Of a stretch of 7,546 nucleotides of DNA, positions 6,788-7,546 are shown piece after piece. Numbering within the stretch: position 1 is the stretch's first letter; every line of letters starts with the position of its first letter. Below the pieces are notes generated by a model, which saw only the letters and a list, made by a program, of their open reading frames with translations, made no database searches and had not been told where the DNA came from. The position numbers were made by a program, and so were the translations under genes. Origin of the DNA: JBJXDT01 sp046153505 (lineage in GTDB: Bacteria; Pseudomonadota; Gammaproteobacteria; Burkholderiales; Methylophilaceae); contig JBJXDT010000067.1 of assembly GCA_046153505.1 (NCBI GenBank), forward strand, positions 1 to 7,546, written 5' to 3'.

Positions 6788-7546
6788 ATGCAAAATTTAC
6801 CAACTTTAGTAACACAAAGCCCATTGGTGCAAAATTCAACATTAAAAAATATTGTGGCTTCACAGGACAATCAAAAATCTAGCGAGACAAACACCTCATT
6901 TAAAGAGGTGCTTTCAAAACAAGTGGAAAATGATGTGCCTAAAAAAGCCGAGACAAAGCAGTCAAAGACACCACAGGCCAAGTCAACACAAAATCAAGCG
7001 CAACCATCATCTAAGCCGCCTCAAGCAAAATCAGCGGAGCATAAAGATGAGGTGGAAACGAGTGATGCTGATCAAGTTGACGCATTAGATACATCATTAC
7101 TTTCAGATGATTTAAATCCAAAAGCTGTCAAAAACGATTCTAAAGTTGAGGATACAGATGAAGTCTTAGCAGCTAAGTTGCAAGATGCACCTTCTCAATA
7201 TGCTCAGTTGCCAATCAGTATTGCTCACATTCCCTTTGCTGCTAATGTTAAAAGTGATGCTCCAGAAGGTGACTCACAAAAGCGTTTGCAGTTAGATGCA
7301 AACCTAAGGATTGCATTGGGACAATCCACGAAATCCACCTTAGTGACTGATAATGCTAATGTACTTTCAGACAAATCATCGGATAGTTCAACGCAATCTG
7401 AGATGAGCTCTGATAAAAAATGGTTAGACAGCATGTTGCCGAATATGCATAAATCATTAGAAAACAAAGACCAATTAGCAGGGAAGTTAGGTACTAAGAT
7501 AGTGTCAGAGGCTGGTATTCCATTAACAGATAATTTTTCAACAAAG
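6788..7546 (+). CDS. fliK: Flagellar hook-length control protein FliK, N-terminal part (cut by window edge)
   Basis: The frame stays open from ATG 6788 to the right edge: 253 codons with no stop. FliK is secreted during hook assembly, acts as a length ruler and then switches export from hook to filament substrates through a folded C-terminal domain. That domain is not in the window, so the call rests on position (right after fliJ, 24-base gap) and on composition. The protein is low in complexity and rich in Ser, Gln, Lys, Asp and Thr. A short SFKEVLSKQV segment (37-46) resembles the conserved N-terminal element of FliK proteins. A Lys/Gln/Pro-rich stretch (51-82) repeats PQAKS (62-66, 78-82), followed by an acidic stretch (87-127) and a hydrophobic patch LPISIAHIPF (141-150). 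GGGA at 6775-6778, 9 bases before the ATG, supports the start. Confidence 0.88.
   Translation, partial: MQNLPTLVTQSPLVQNSTLKNIVASQDNQKSSETNTSFKEVLSKQVENDVPKKAETKQSKTPQAKSTQNQAQPSSKPPQAKSAEHKDEVETSDADQVDALDTSLLSDDLNPKAVKNDSKVEDTDEVLAAKLQDAPSQYAQLPISIAHIPFAANVKSDAPEGDSQKRLQLDANLRIALGQSTKSTLVTDNANVLSDKSSDSSTQSEMSSDKKWLDSMLPNMHKSLENKDQLAGKLGTKIVSEAGIPLTDNFSTK

Noticed and set aside
6852..7088. Open frame of 78 codons on the plus strand
   Set aside because: It is an alternative reading of the fliK coding sequence, which is open from 6788 to the window edge; the His/Arg/Gln-rich product is typical of an out-of-frame shadow.

Overview
The window is the head of a flagellar basal-body and export-apparatus cluster from a Gram-negative bacterium. 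FliF, FliG and FliI have proteobacterial signatures, and the AT-leaning coding sequence together with their general look suggests a betaproteobacterium, perhaps of the Methylophilaceae or Nitrosomonadales type. That assignment is an impression from protein character and cannot be proven here. No mobile element, CRISPR array, rRNA or tRNA gene was seen.

Layout. Positions 1-883 (minus strand) hold the first 294 codons of a membrane signalling protein: about six transmembrane segments followed by a GAF domain that is cut by the window edge. Positions 884-1013 are a short gap with a candidate sigma70-type promoter and a 12-codon open frame. fliE lies at 1014-1376 on the minus strand. A 214-base divergent control region (1377-1590) separates it from a rightward run of fliF, fliG, fliH, fliI, fliJ and fliK (1591 to the right edge, fliK cut off).

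How the genes work together. FliF forms the MS ring in the inner membrane, FliE joins the ring to the rod, and FliG sits on the cytoplasmic face of FliF as the torque-bearing switch protein. FliH, FliI and FliJ form the cytoplasmic ATPase complex that feeds substrates to the export gate. FliK measures hook length and switches export specificity. The fliF-fliJ genes overlap or nearly touch (4, 8 and 4 base overlaps, then a 2-base gap), with fliK 24 bases further on, so one transcript with translational coupling is likely. fliE divergent from fliFGHIJK is the same arrangement as in the enteric bacteria.

The flagellar core is ordinary and complete as far as it can be seen. Points that deserve a second look are the GAF signalling gene beside fliE, the symmetric elements in the fliE-fliF control region, and the tiny frame ahead of the signalling gene. 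I found no convincing new biological system.
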